From: JAFDVL01 sp043719385
Lineage (GTDB): Bacteria; Acidobacteriota; Blastocatellia; RBC074
DNA length: 13,500 bases
Assembly: GCA_043719385.1 (NCBI GenBank)
Contig: JAYSTY010000442.1
Span: 1 to 13,500, forward strand
Direction: 5' to 3'
This document shows positions 13,386 to 13,500 of this stretch, one piece after another (position 1 is the stretch's first letter; the number at the start of each line of letters is the position of its first letter). Below the pieces are notes generated by a model. It was not told the DNA's origin. It did no database searches and saw only the letters and a program-made list of their open reading frames with translations. The position numbers and the translations under genes are program-made.

Positions 13386-13500
13386 ATGATGAAACAACCG
13401 GCTGCGGACATGACGCTGATATACACGAAAATCGTCGAGCGTTATGCCACGTTTTTTCCGCGTCCTGAAGCCCGGTTGCGTTTTTTCAATGGGACGATTG
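13386..13500 (+). CDS. 5' end of an unrecognised gene, cut by the window edge
   Basis: An ATG-ATG start at 13386 opens a frame with no stop to the window end (38 codons). It reads MMKQPAADMTLIYTK and then IVERYATFFPRPEARLRFFN. The amphipathic start has no signal peptide. I do not recognise the family. The gene follows the SPOR gene by 145 bases on the same strand, and no good Shine-Dalgarno sequence is seen. It is a plausible but unproven coding region because so little is present. Confidence 0.5.
   Translation, partial: MMKQPAADMTLIYTKIVERYATFFPRPEARLRFFNGTI

Overview
The window reads as chromosomal sequence from a member of the Acidobacteriota, perhaps class Blastocatellia. This is inferred from gene content, not from a database search. 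The main clues are a 1137-residue Oar-type TonB-dependent receptor with an N-terminal carboxypeptidase-regulatory-like domain, a CRTAC1-type FG-GAP/ASPIC protein beside a TPR protein, a cytochrome c/copper-monooxygenase/TPR fusion, and a regulator-like protein whose N-terminal block recurs in acidobacterial genomes. No tRNA, rRNA, CRISPR array, transposase or phage gene is visible.

Left part (1-2922, + strand): a secreted single-cysteine redoxin (104-697) precedes a secreted three-part protein (836-2830). That protein has a CxxCH haem c domain, a peptidylglycine-hydroxylase-like copper domain with a complete set of candidate copper ligands, and a TPR tail. Two large inverted repeats flank the second gene. 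Element A (720-798) lies upstream and appears to donate the -35 box of the gene's promoter. Element B (2833-2922) lies in the convergent gap after its stop codon.

Middle part (2928-9783, - strand): transcription runs from the TonB-dependent receptor (9783-6370) to a secreted TPR protein (6234-5188) and then a CRTAC1-family protein (5201-2928). The last two overlap by 14 bases. A strong intrinsic terminator sits between receptor and TPR gene, with its U-tract touching the TPR start codon, so the trio is probably expressed at unequal levels. All five left and middle gene products carry export signals. A working hypothesis is an envelope or extracellular module: receptor for uptake, FG-GAP/ASPIC and TPR proteins as scaffolds, and a redoxin plus copper/haem oxidase for redox chemistry. 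The substrate is unknown.

Right part (9784-13500, + strand): a 422-base divergent regulatory region holds several operator-like palindromes and a sigma-70-like promoter. It precedes a 419-residue protein (10206-11465) that looks regulatory but has no assigned function. After a second long gap with a terminator, a tandem 13-mer and a GC-rich patch comes a zinc-ribbon/transmembrane/SPOR protein (11828-13240), probably a peptidoglycan-binding envelope protein. The 5' end of an unrecognised gene (13386 onward) runs off the right edge.
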